Source: Sphingomonadaceae bacterium (GTDB taxonomy: Bacteria > Pseudomonadota > Alphaproteobacteria > Sphingomonadales > Sphingomonadaceae). From it: a DNA stretch of 59,834 bases. Below are positions 43,387 through 51,587 of the stretch, one piece after another. The stretch lies in contig CANJCQ010000015.1 of the NCBI GenBank assembly GCA_947473355.1, positions 1 to 59,834 of the forward strand, in the 5' to 3' direction. The position numbers and the translations under genes are program-made. A model generated the notes under the pieces. The model made no database searches. It saw only the letters and a program-made list of their open reading frames with translations, and was not told the origin of the DNA. The first letter of the stretch is position 1. Every line of letters begins with the position of its first letter.

Positions 43387-43527
43387 CGTCACCCTGAACT
43401 TGTTTCAGGGTCCATTATGCCTCAGACCCAGTGCCCGGGTTCAAAACGAAACCGTGCCGTCTTGCTTTCCGACTGAGCTTCGGCATCAGCCGAGAAATGG
43501 ACCCTGAAACAAGTTCAGAGTGACGAA
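43387..43527. repeat. Long inverted repeat, second copy of the CCTGAA-TTCAGG family
   Basis: Arms CGTCACCCTGAACTTGTTTC at 43387-43406 and its near complement at about 43507-43527 continue outward into GGGTCCATT and AATGGACCC. The arms resemble those at 41051-41190 with small coordinated changes (CCCTGAA for TCCTGAA on one side). They lie between the DUF7064 pair and the P450 gene. Confidence 0.8.
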
Positions 43528-43572
43528 ATTGGCAGGCCTAGATAGGATTTGAGACCCCGCCCCGAAACAAAC

Positions 43573-44892
43573 TCAGCGTTTATCGTAAGTAATCGGGAGC
43601 GATTCAATCGTATGCGTCGCCACGGTCGGCACATAGGTGATCTCGCTCTCGGGGATCGCCAGCTTGACGTTCTTCAGTTGCTTGACGATCTCGCGCGCTG
43701 CGACCTTGATCTCCATCCGCGCGAGCGCCAGGCCGATGCAGCGGTGTGGGCCGCCGCCGAAGCCGACATGGCGGCCAAGGTTGGGGCGTTCGATGTCAAA
43801 CTTGCGCGGCTCAGGGAACACCGTCTCGTCGTCATTGCCCGAATCGTAAACCAGCAGCATGTGCGCGCCTTCGGGAATGGTGGTGCCGTTGACGACAGTC
43901 TGCTTGACGCACATCCGGCTGAGCGCGCGGACCGGCGGCTCGTTGCGCATATGCTCCTCGACGAAGCGATTGAGCTTGCGGTCATCGTCGACGATGCTCT
44001 CCAGCAGCTCGGCCATGCCCGGCTTGGTGGTCAGCACATAGAAAAGATTACCGATGGCAGTGGCGGTGGTGTCGTTGCCGGCGATCAGCGTCGCGCGGAC
44101 AAGGCTGACCGCTTCCTCGAAAGTCAGCCTCTCGACCGTGCCATCCTCATTGGTCACCTTGGCATGGACCAGATCGGAAATCATGTCTTCGCGCGGATCG
44201 GACTCGCGCTCCTTCATTTTGCCAATGATATAGTTCTGCAGATCAGCGATCTCGGCCGCGTTGGCGAGCATTTCATCGCGGCTCTGCATTGCGCTGATCT
44301 GGGCGACCACCGCTCGCGACCAGCGTGAGATCTTGTCCTCGATGCCAGGATCGAGCCCGAGCTGCTCGACGATGATCCGAATGGTGATAGGGATGGAAAT
44401 GTCCGTCACTGCATCGCAGCTTCCCCGGTCGGCAACGCTGGCGATCAGATCATGAACCACCTGGGTGATGCGCGGCTCCAGCTCTTTCACCCGGTGCGCA
44501 GTGAAGGCGTTCTCCATCAGCTTGCGGATGCGGGTGTGATAGGGCGGATCGGACATGATCGCGTCGGGGAAATAGCCGCCGCCATGCTCGCGCAGATAGT
44601 TGCGAAATTCGTCGTGCATGCCGCGCGCCTGAATCTCGTGATAGCCCTTGTTGACCGAGAAAGTGATCGGATCGGATTGCACCGCCCAGATATCCTCGTG
44701 CCGGGTCACCAGCCAAGAGTTGAGACCCTTGTCATGGTGGATCGGATCGCCGGCCCGCATCGCCGCATAATAGGGGCGCGGGCGGGCCTGGATCGCGCGG
44801 TCGGTCAGCGTGCCCGATTCGAGCAGCGCCTGTTGTTCAGGCGACAGCGGCAGGCGTTCGGAGACTTTTGCTTCTTCGGCTTGCGTGGCCAT
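43573..44892 (-). CDS. Cytochrome P450 monooxygenase
   Basis: A 439-residue soluble bacterial (class I) P450. The I-helix oxygen-binding motif is IAGNDTTATA, the ExxR motif is EEHMR, and the haem ligand is Cys385 in FGGGPHRCIG. It would hydroxylate a hydrophobic substrate using electrons from the ferredoxin encoded 16 bases upstream. AGAGGAG precedes the ATG at 44892, so the longer frame is rejected. No ferredoxin reductase gene is in the window. The substrate cannot be told. Confidence 0.95.
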   Translation of the reverse strand: MATQAEEAKVSERLPLSPEQQALLESGTLTDRAIQARPRPYYAAMRAGDPIHHDKGLNSWLVTRHEDIWAVQSDPITFSVNKGYHEIQARGMHDEFRNYLREHGGGYFPDAIMSDPPYHTRIRKLMENAFTAHRVKELEPRITQVVHDLIASVADRGSCDAVTDISIPITIRIIVEQLGLDPGIEDKISRWSRAVVAQISAMQSRDEMLANAAEIADLQNYIIGKMKERESDPREDMISDLVHAKVTNEDGTVERLTFEEAVSLVRATLIAGNDTTATAIGNLFYVLTTKPGMAELLESIVDDDRKLNRFVEEHMRNEPPVRALSRMCVKQTVVNGTTIPEGAHMLLVYDSGNDDETVFPEPRKFDIERPNLGRHVGFGGGPHRCIGLALARMEIKVAAREIVKQLKNVKLAIPESEITYVPTVATHTIESLPITYDKR

Positions 44893-44908
44893 TATCCGCT
44901 CCTCTTGT

Positions 44909-45244
44909 TCAGAAACCCGACGTCGGGGCAACCGTAACCGCGATGCCATCCAGCTCCGCATTCATCTTGATCTGGCAACCGAGGCGCGAATTGTCCTTCA
45001 TCACGTCGGCGACCATGTCGAGCATGGCGAATTCGATGTCATCGGGCGGGCCGACCTTTTCGAACCAACCGCCTTCGACATAGACATGGCAGGTCGCGCA
45101 GGCGCAACCGCCGCCGCAATCGCCGAAAATGCCCTCAATGCCGTTCTGCTTGGCCAGCTCCATCAGGCTGACGCCGTCATCGGCATTTTCAATATTATGG
45201 GTGACGCCTTTGACGTCGGTGTAATTGACCTTGAGATTGCCCAT
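44909..45244 (-). CDS. 2Fe-2S ferredoxin (P450 electron donor)
   Basis: A 111-residue adrenodoxin/putidaredoxin-type ferredoxin. The cluster cysteines are C43, C49, C52 (C-x5-C-x2-C in GDCGGGCACATCHVY) and C90 in SRLGCQI. The length and the C-terminal tail are typical of the P450 redox partners. It is upstream of and cotranscribed with the P450 gene. Confidence 0.94.
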   Translation of the reverse strand: MGNLKVNYTDVKGVTHNIENADDGVSLMELAKQNGIEGIFGDCGGGCACATCHVYVEGGWFEKVGPPDDIEFAMLDMVADVMKDNSRLGCQIKMNAELDGIAVTVAPTSGF

Positions 45245-45309
45245 TGTGTCAGAATCCTCCGTGGCCGATCCGGCCTTCGTGCTGTTATTTCATGCCTAAG
45301 CCTGCTCTG

Positions 45310-45328
45310 CAATGCCAGCTGGGCATTG
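45310..45328. promoter_or_regulatory. Perfect 7-bp dyad upstream of the ferredoxin-P450 unit
   Basis: CAATGCC (45310-45316) and GGCATTG (45322-45328) flank a five-base centre. It lies 65 bases upstream of the ferredoxin start, and about 17 bases past the end of the preceding oxidoreductase gene. It may be an operator of the P450 unit or a weak terminator of the gene before it; without a T run I cannot decide. Confidence 0.3.
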
Positions 45329-45344
45329 GCAAGATTGTATGCCC

Positions 45345-47510
45345 CTAAGCCTTTGCCTGATCCCTGATCGGCAATTGCCGGACCCGCTTGCCAGTCGCCG
45401 CGAACAGAGCATTGGCCAGCGCCGGGGCAGCAGGCGGCAGGCCGGGTTCGCCCAGCCCGCCCATCGGCGCGTCGCTTTGCACAAACTCGATGGCGATCTC
45501 AGGCGTTTCGGCAAGGGTCAGCAGCGGATAATCGGGGAAACTGGACTGCACCACCGCCCCTTTGTCCACCGTGATCTCCTCATGGATCGCGGCGGACAGC
45601 CCCATGACGATCCCGCCCATGACTTGCGCCTCCGCGTTCAAAGGATTGACCACCTGCCCGCAATCGACCGCCGCCCAGACTTTCTCGACCCGGGGATAGC
45701 CATTGTCGCGCAGGCTCACCTGAACGACGTGCGCGCAGACCGTGCCGAAGCTCTCGACCACCGCAATGCCGCGTCCAGTGCCTTGAGGCAGAGGCGAACC
45801 CCAGCCCGAGGCCTTTGCCGCCGCATCGAGCACCCTCGCCGCGCGCGAGCCAGCCGCGAGGTGGCGCTTGCGGAATTCGAGTGGATCAGCCCCGGCCGCA
45901 TGGGCCAGCTCGTCAATGAAGCTCTCGTGGAAAAAGCCATGCTGCGAGGCTTCGACCGAGCGCCAGCTGGCGACCGCGATGTTGCTCTTGTGCTTGGCGT
46001 GGTTCTGCTCGATCGCGGGGAAAGCATAGAGCGGCGCCATCCCCGCTTCCAGTTGTGCATCCTGTGCACAGGTGCTCTGCCAGGAGCTCACCTTGCCATC
46101 AGTCCCTAGCGAAGCCTTGAGGGTCATCGCGGTCTGCGGGCGATAGGTGCCATGCCGCACTTCCTCCTCACGCGGCCAGATCACCTTGACCGGCCAGGGG
46201 GATTCCATCGCCAGCTTGACCACTTGCTCGATGACAGCGTTCTCGCCGGGCAGTTTGCGCCCGAAGCCGCCGCCGAGCAGCATGGGGTGGAACATGACAT
46301 CGTCTTGCGATAACCCCGCCGCTTGCGCTGCGGCTTTGCGGGTGGCGAGCGGGTCCTGCATTCCGCCCCAGACCTGAAGCTTGCCGTCCTTGTGATGCGC
46401 GGTCAGCGCGAAGGGCTCCATCATCATGTGGTGGAGGAATGGCGCGCGGTAGCTTAATTCAACCAGCTTGCCGCCCTTGGCATCGAACGCACCAGCCTTG
46501 TCTTTGACCAGTTTCTCCTGCTCCGCATACATGGCCTTGGTGTTGACACCGCCATGGCCGCCATCGCCAAACTTGGGATCGAGCGCGCGCAGGCCGGTCA
46601 GTGCGGCCCAATAGCCGCGCGCGACCACCGCCACGGCATTGTCGAACTTTACGACCTTCTCGACGCCTTTGATTGCCAATGCCGGGGCCGCATCCACTGA
46701 CTCAAGCTTGCCCCCGCGAGAGGGGGCGGCCATCACCGTGGCGACACGCATATCCGGCAGGGCGAAGTCGATGCCGTATTTGGCGCTGCCATCGACCTTG
46801 GAAGGCACATCGATGCGCGGAACGGGCTTGCCGATATAGACCAGGTCCCCGGCGGCCTTCAGCTTCGGCTCGGGATTGAGATCGCGCTTGGCTGCCGCAA
46901 CAGCCAGTTCGCCATAGCGCAGCGACTTGCCGCTTTTGGCATGAGTGACAATGCCCCTGGCAGTGGTCAGCTCACCCGCCGCAACGCCCAGCCGCGCCGC
47001 CGCCTCATCGACCAGCGCAGCCCGCGCCGAGGCCGCCAGAACACGGAAGCCCTGCTGTCCGGTAAAGCGCGTCGCCGAAGAGCCGCCAGTAATCTGCCCG
47101 ACCAGCTTGCGCGCCATCAGCGAATATATCGAATGCGGCACCAGCCCCAGAACCGCCGAGCCCTTGGCGACATCGCCGATGAAGCCCTTGCCCAGCCAGG
47201 CATTGGCGAATGCCTCGTCGGCGGGAGCCTGTTCGACGGTCATCTTGTCCCAATCAGCATCGAGTTCGTCCGCTGCCAGCTGGGCCAGCGCCGTGGCATT
47301 ACCGGTGCCCATGTCGATATGCGGACTATACAGCGTGACCCTGTCGTCCTCGCCGATGCGCAACCAGCCGGTGAACGATCCCGCCTTGTCGCGCTTTGTC
47401 AGCGCCAGGCCATCGCGACGAGCGGCGTAGTCGCCATATTGCAGCGCGAAAATGCCGCCGCCGATCACCGCCGCCCCGCCGATCAGGAAAGCTCTGCGCT
47501 TAACACCCAT
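45345..47510 (-). CDS. Molybdopterin-binding xanthine dehydrogenase-family large subunit (IorB-like)
   Basis: A 721-residue large subunit that binds the molybdenum cofactor, with a Tat signal (GVKRRAFLIGGAAVIGGGIF). Characteristic parts are YSPHIDMGTGNATALAQLAA, HHMMMEPFALTAH, MLLGGGFGRKLP, VASWRSVEASQHGFFHESFI and the catalytic-glutamate segment GGLGEPGLPPAAPALANALF near the C-terminus. Such isoquinoline 1-oxidoreductase-like enzymes oxidise aldehydes or N-heterocycles in the periplasm. It overlaps the small subunit gene by three bases. Confidence 0.9.
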   Translation of the reverse strand: MGVKRRAFLIGGAAVIGGGIFALQYGDYAARRDGLALTKRDKAGSFTGWLRIGEDDRVTLYSPHIDMGTGNATALAQLAADELDADWDKMTVEQAPADEAFANAWLGKGFIGDVAKGSAVLGLVPHSIYSLMARKLVGQITGGSSATRFTGQQGFRVLAASARAALVDEAAARLGVAAGELTTARGIVTHAKSGKSLRYGELAVAAAKRDLNPEPKLKAAGDLVYIGKPVPRIDVPSKVDGSAKYGIDFALPDMRVATVMAAPSRGGKLESVDAAPALAIKGVEKVVKFDNAVAVVARGYWAALTGLRALDPKFGDGGHGGVNTKAMYAEQEKLVKDKAGAFDAKGGKLVELSYRAPFLHHMMMEPFALTAHHKDGKLQVWGGMQDPLATRKAAAQAAGLSQDDVMFHPMLLGGGFGRKLPGENAVIEQVVKLAMESPWPVKVIWPREEEVRHGTYRPQTAMTLKASLGTDGKVSSWQSTCAQDAQLEAGMAPLYAFPAIEQNHAKHKSNIAVASWRSVEASQHGFFHESFIDELAHAAGADPLEFRKRHLAAGSRAARVLDAAAKASGWGSPLPQGTGRGIAVVESFGTVCAHVVQVSLRDNGYPRVEKVWAAVDCGQVVNPLNAEAQVMGGIVMGLSAAIHEEITVDKGAVVQSSFPDYPLLTLAETPEIAIEFVQSDAPMGGLGEPGLPPAAPALANALFAATGKRVRQLPIRDQAKA

Positions 47511-48004
47511 CACGCGTCTCCCATCGCAGCGGAAGGTGCCTTTTCGGCAGCCTGGCCGGTCGCCTTGAGGATCGCCTCGCGGATGCGCGGGTAAGTGCCG
47601 CAGCGGCACAGGTTAGTCATCACCTCGTCGATCTGGTCGTGGCTGGGCTTGCCTGCCCGCTTGATCAGCGCCACTGCCGCCATGATCTGGCCCGACTGGC
47701 AATAGCCGCACTGCGGAACCTGAATATCAATCCAGGCCTGTTGCACCGCGTGGAGCGTGCCGTCGGCCCCCTTGAGCCCCTCGATCGTAGTCACAGCCTT
47801 GCCCGCCACTTCGCTGACCGGCAGCGAGCAGCTGCGCACCAACTCGCCATCGACATGCACCGAGCAGGCGCCGCAGGCAGCAATGCCGCAGCCGAACTTG
47901 GTGCCGGTCAGCCCAAGCTCCTCTCGCACCGCCCAGAGCAGCGGCGTATCGGGCTCGCCAGTGAAGGAAACCGGCTTGCCATTGACTGTGGCGGTGATGG
48001 CCAT
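47510..48004 (-). CDS. 2Fe-2S small subunit of the IorAB-like oxidoreductase
   Basis: A 164-residue protein with two [2Fe-2S] clusters. The plant-type N-terminal cluster uses C39, C44, C47 and C59 ([18 protein letters not shown]); the C-terminal helical domain uses C99, C102, C133 and C135 (QCGYCQSG and [11 protein letters not shown]). It passes electrons from the molybdenum site. It is first in the unit and divergent from the amidohydrolase gene. Confidence 0.94.
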   Translation of the reverse strand: MAITATVNGKPVSFTGEPDTPLLWAVREELGLTGTKFGCGIAACGACSVHVDGELVRSCSLPVSEVAGKAVTTIEGLKGADGTLHAVQQAWIDIQVPQCGYCQSGQIMAAVALIKRAGKPSHDQIDEVMTNLCRCGTYPRIREAILKATGQAAEKAPSAAMGDA

Positions 48005-48046
48005 AAATACTCTCTAGTGCGTGGTCCGAGAGTTCACGATACGATG

Positions 48047-48066
48047 AATTTGCACGTGCGCAAATT
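48047..48066. promoter_or_regulatory. Candidate operator in the divergent iorA-like/amidohydrolase promoter
   Basis: AATTTGC (48047-48053) and GCAAATT (48060-48066) form a perfect 7-bp inverted repeat whose centre adds GCACGTGC, itself palindromic. It lies midway in the 107-base space between the divergent catabolic units and could let one regulator control both directions. No regulator gene is adjacent. Confidence 0.5.
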
Positions 48067-48111
48067 GCCAGAATGCGTAAGAATGCAATTAGAGGGTGTA
48101 GGAGAGCCACA

Positions 48112-49407
48112 ATGGGCCGCATACTGATTCAGAATGCGACGATTTTCGACGCGACCGGGGCCAAACCCTTTGTCGGCGAGCTGTTGATTGACGGCAATCG
48201 CATTGCCGCCGTGACCCCCAAAGGCTCTGGCGACGGCGGGGCCTCGGCGGGTGCTGACCAGGTGATCGACGCAACCGGCATGTTCTGCATGCCCGGCATG
48301 ACCGAAGGCCATGCGCATCTTTCGTTCGAAAATGTCACCGCCACCGAAAACCTGATCACGCCAACGCCGGAGGAAATGGTCTTCACCGCCGCGCGCGGAG
48401 CCAAGGCACTGATCGATGCCGGGTTCACCAGCGCCTACGGCGCTTCCGAAGCCAAGCTGCGGCTCGGCGTTGCGGTGCGTGACGAAGTCAATGCAGGCCG
48501 CATTCCCGGCCCGCGCATCCGCGCCGGAGGGCTGGAGCTCAGCGTCACCGGGGCAATGGGCGACGAGAGCAAGGAACATAATCCGCGAATCGGCCCTTCA
48601 ACCCTGATCAACGGCCCTGACGCCATGCGCGAAGCAGTGCGGATGCATTGCCGCGAGGGCGTCGACAACATCAAGATCGATGTCTCGGGCGACCCGTTCT
48701 ATCCTTCCACGCCCTCCACCTCGACACCGATGACTTTCGAGGAAGTCAAGGCCGCTGCCGACACCGCCCATGCCTATGGCCGCAAGATCAACGCTCACAC
48801 CCGCTCGATTCTGGGCTCCAAATACTGCATCCGCGCCGGGGTCGACGGCCTGTTTCACTGCGAACATTCCGACGAGGAACTGCTCGACATGATGGAAGAG
48901 GCGAAGGACCGCGTGTTCGTCGTGCCGACCATCGACTTGTTCGATGCGCTAGCTGGCGGCCGCGCTTCGCCCTTCGGCATCACGCCGGAGATTGCCGGCT
49001 ATATGGGCATCCAGCCGCTGATCGAGGAATCGGTCCGCACCCACACCGAACTGCGCAAGCGCGGCGTGCGGCATCTGATCGGCGGCGACTATGGCTTTGC
49101 CTGGAGCCCGCATGGCACTCAGGCCAATGACCTCGCCCATTTCATGAAATACTATGGCTACAGCGCCGCCGAGGCCCTGATCTGCGCCACCCGTTATGGC
49201 GGCCTCGCCATGCGTGATGAGGGCGATTTGGGCACACTTGCCGCCGGCCAGCTCGCCGATTTGATCCTGGTCAATGGCGATGTGCTCGCCGATGTGTCCA
49301 TTCTCGCCGATCCCGCCCGCATCGCCATGGTGATGAAGGATGGCGCGGTGCATTCAATTTCCCCGGCATTGGCCGCCAGGGCCCCCGCGCTCGAACCCGC
49401 CGAATAG
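48112..49407 (+). CDS. Amidohydrolase-superfamily metal-dependent hydrolase
   Basis: A 431-residue protein. The N-terminal composite domain (RILIQNATIFDATGAKPFVG) is followed by the metal-binding GMTEGHAHL, the later KINAHTRS histidine, FHCEHSDEE, and the DYGFAWSPHG segment near the end of the barrel. It resembles imidazolonepropionase-like or prolidase-like members that open cyclic amides or cleave amide bonds. AGGAG lies before the ATG at 48112. It opens the rightward catabolic operon. The substrate is unknown. Confidence 0.85.
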   Translation: MGRILIQNATIFDATGAKPFVGELLIDGNRIAAVTPKGSGDGGASAGADQVIDATGMFCMPGMTEGHAHLSFENVTATENLITPTPEEMVFTAARGAKALIDAGFTSAYGASEAKLRLGVAVRDEVNAGRIPGPRIRAGGLELSVTGAMGDESKEHNPRIGPSTLINGPDAMREAVRMHCREGVDNIKIDVSGDPFYPSTPSTSTPMTFEEVKAAADTAHAYGRKINAHTRSILGSKYCIRAGVDGLFHCEHSDEELLDMMEEAKDRVFVVPTIDLFDALAGGRASPFGITPEIAGYMGIQPLIEESVRTHTELRKRGVRHLIGGDYGFAWSPHGTQANDLAHFMKYYGYSAAEALICATRYGGLAMRDEGDLGTLAAGQLADLILVNGDVLADVSILADPARIAMVMKDGAVHSISPALAARAPALEPAE

Positions 49408-49418
49408 GAGCTGACACG

Positions 49419-50852
49419 ATGAACCTCGAAACAGGCAAGCTGAACCCCGAACCAGGCGCAGCCCGGCATCCCTCGCAATCGACGCAGGACATCATCGCCC
49501 GCGACAAGGTGAAAGCCCCCGGCTGGGTGGCCAGCGAAAGCTACGAATACCTTGGCAGCGAGGACATCGACACCCAGCGCTATATCGATACCAAATATCA
49601 GGAAGAGGAATTCAAGCGGCTGTGGACCCGCACCTGGCAATGGGCATGCCGCGAGGAGCACATCCCCAATGTCGGCGACTATCACGTCTACGAAATCGGC
49701 TCCTACAGCTTCATCATCACCCGCGTCGCCGAAAACGACATCCGCGCCTATTACAACGCCTGCCTGCATCGCGGCACCAAGCTGCGCTCATCGGGCAGCG
49801 AAGGCTGCGCATCCGAGTTCAAGTGCAGCTTCCACGGCTGGAGCTGGAATGTCGACGGCAGCTTCAAGAACCGCAATTGCGCGTGGGACTTCCCGCATGC
49901 CCCTGAGGAAAACCTGACCCTGCCCGAAGCGCGCGTCGAGCTGCTCGCCGGTTTCGTGTGGATCAACATGGACCCGGCCGCGCCCACCTTGCGCGATTAT
50001 ATCGGCCCTGAGGCCCTCGCCCATATCGAGGCGTGGAAGCTTGAAGACCGCTATGTCGCCTGCCACGTCACCAAGCCGATCCCGTGCAACTGGAAGCTCA
50101 ATATCGAGGCCTTCATGGAGGCCTACCACGTCCCCGACACCCACCCGCAGGTCTCGCCGACCAATGCCGACGTCAACACCCAGTATGACATCTATGGCGA
50201 GCATGTGGACCGGTTCATCTCGTCACTGGGCGTGGTCAGCCCGGTGCATGAGGGCAAATATTCGGAGCAGGACGTGCTTGACATGTTCACCGTCGGCGAC
50301 GCCTCGATCGTCACTGACAAGCCCATGGTCCCCGAAGGCGCCAGCGCGCGGCAGATGATGGCCGACATGTTCCGCAAGGGCTTTGAGGAAGCCGCCAACA
50401 CCAAGCTCGATCACATTTCGGATTCCGAAATCCTCGACTGCTTCAGCTACGGTGTCTTCCCCAACTGCTTCCTGTTCCCGGGCATCTCGCTGCCGATGAT
50501 CTACCGCTTCCGGCCCAGCCCGAGGAACCACCGCGAGAGCATCTACGAAGTGCTGATGATGCGGCCCAAGCCGACCGACGGCACCGCTCCCGAAGCGGCC
50601 GACCCGGTCCATCTGACGCACGGCCAGTCGTTCTGCGAGGCGGAAGGCATGGATGCTGGCTTCGGCGGAATCCTAGATCAGGATACCGACAACCTGATCC
50701 TGCAGCAGGAAGGGCTGGAGGCCTCAGCGAAGCATGGCCTGACGCTGGGCAATTACCAGGAAGTCCGCGTGCGTAATTTCAACCGGGCCTATGACAAGTT
50801 CATGGCCATGGAGCCGTTTGTGCCGGACTGGAAAAAGCTGCAGCGGGGGTGA
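49419..50852 (+). CDS. Rieske non-haem iron oxygenase, alpha subunit
   Basis: A 477-residue ring-hydroxylating oxygenase. The Rieske cluster ligands are C115 and H117 (NACLHRG), and C136 and H139 (KCSFHGW). The mononuclear iron site uses H237 and H242 in EAFMEAYHVPDTHPQ plus a C-terminal acid. No beta-subunit gene is adjacent, so it may be a homo-oligomer. It should introduce oxygen into a cyclic substrate, supplied with electrons by a separate reductase or ferredoxin. It follows the amidohydrolase after 11 bases. Confidence 0.93.
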   Translation: MNLETGKLNPEPGAARHPSQSTQDIIARDKVKAPGWVASESYEYLGSEDIDTQRYIDTKYQEEEFKRLWTRTWQWACREEHIPNVGDYHVYEIGSYSFIITRVAENDIRAYYNACLHRGTKLRSSGSEGCASEFKCSFHGWSWNVDGSFKNRNCAWDFPHAPEENLTLPEARVELLAGFVWINMDPAAPTLRDYIGPEALAHIEAWKLEDRYVACHVTKPIPCNWKLNIEAFMEAYHVPDTHPQVSPTNADVNTQYDIYGEHVDRFISSLGVVSPVHEGKYSEQDVLDMFTVGDASIVTDKPMVPEGASARQMMADMFRKGFEEAANTKLDHISDSEILDCFSYGVFPNCFLFPGISLPMIYRFRPSPRNHRESIYEVLMMRPKPTDGTAPEAADPVHLTHGQSFCEAEGMDAGFGGILDQDTDNLILQQEGLEASAKHGLTLGNYQEVRVRNFNRAYDKFMAMEPFVPDWKKLQRG

Positions 50853-50877
50853 GTTGCAATCCATCCCAAGCCTCACT

Positions 50878-50908
50878 ATGTGTATTTAATCCACGAAAGG
50901 ATACACAT
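50878..50908. promoter_or_regulatory. VapB operator candidate: ATGTGTAT / ATACACAT
   Basis: A perfect 8-bp inverted repeat with arms at 50878-50885 and 50901-50908, two bases before the vapB start codon. The ribosome binding site AAAGG lies between the arms, so a bound VapB-VapC complex would block expression. VapB antitoxins commonly autoregulate through such palindromes. Confidence 0.6.
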
Positions 50909-50909
50909 T

Positions 50910-51101
50910 ATGCGGACCAATATTGTCATTGATGACAAGCTGATCGCAGAGGCCATGGCTGCCAGCGGCGCGCCTAGCAAGAAGGCAGCGGTTGAACTCG
51001 GCCTTCGTGCCTTGATCCGGCAGCAATCCCTCGCCGAGCTGGCATCGCTGCGTGGCAAGATCAAATGGACTGGCAATCTCGACGCAATGCGGCGCGATTG
51101 A
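50910..51101 (+). CDS. vapB: VapB-type antitoxin
   Basis: A 63-residue protein with an N-terminal DNA-binding start MRTNIVIDDKLIAEAMAASG (ribbon-helix-helix-like) and a C-terminal toxin-binding part with GKIKWTGNLDAMR. It neutralises the downstream VapC. Its stop overlaps the vapC start by one base. The ATG at 50910 is used because the family begins MRTNI-like. Confidence 0.9.
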   Translation: MRTNIVIDDKLIAEAMAASGAPSKKAAVELGLRALIRQQSLAELASLRGKIKWTGNLDAMRRD

Positions 51102-51502
51102 TGATTCTGGTCGATTCAAGCGTCTGGATCGATTTCTTCAACGGCAAAGTCACTCCAGAGTCCGATTGCCTTGCCGACTTGATCAAAGCAGGACAATTCC
51201 TCGTCGGAGACTTGATCCTGACCGAAGTTTTGCAAGGCACTGGCTCGCAATCCGATTTTGACCGGGTCCTGCGGCTACTTTCGGTGGCAGACCAAGTCCA
51301 GATTTCTGATCGCACAGTCGCTGTCCAGGCCGCTCGCCACTTTCGCACCTTGCGAGTGCTCGGCATCACCGTGCGCAAAACCATTGATACGCTGATCGCA
51401 ACGCGCTGCATCGCCGATGGCATTCCGCTACTTTTCAGCGATCGGGACTTCGATCCGTTTGTCGAGCATTTGGGACTAGTGACAGCCTTGCAGGAAGGCT
51501 GA
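51101..51502 (+). CDS. vapC: VapC toxin (PIN-domain ribonuclease)
   Basis: A 133-residue PIN-domain endoribonuclease. The metal-binding acids are D5 (ILVDSSVWIDFF), E42 (LILTEVLQG), D96 (RKTIDTLIA) and D114 (LLFSDRDFDPF). It probably cleaves tRNA or rRNA until bound by VapB. All catalytic acids are present, so it looks active. It sits between catabolic genes of the same direction and ends 85 bases before the enoyl-CoA hydratase. Confidence 0.92.
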   Translation: MILVDSSVWIDFFNGKVTPESDCLADLIKAGQFLVGDLILTEVLQGTGSQSDFDRVLRLLSVADQVQISDRTVAVQAARHFRTLRVLGITVRKTIDTLIATRCIADGIPLLFSDRDFDPFVEHLGLVTALQEG

Positions 51503-51587
51503 TCTGATTGCGCCATTCTACCCTTGCCCTAGTCCGCAAATTCCTCAAGAACCGCATCACGAAACAACAAATTGTGGGAGAGAACAA

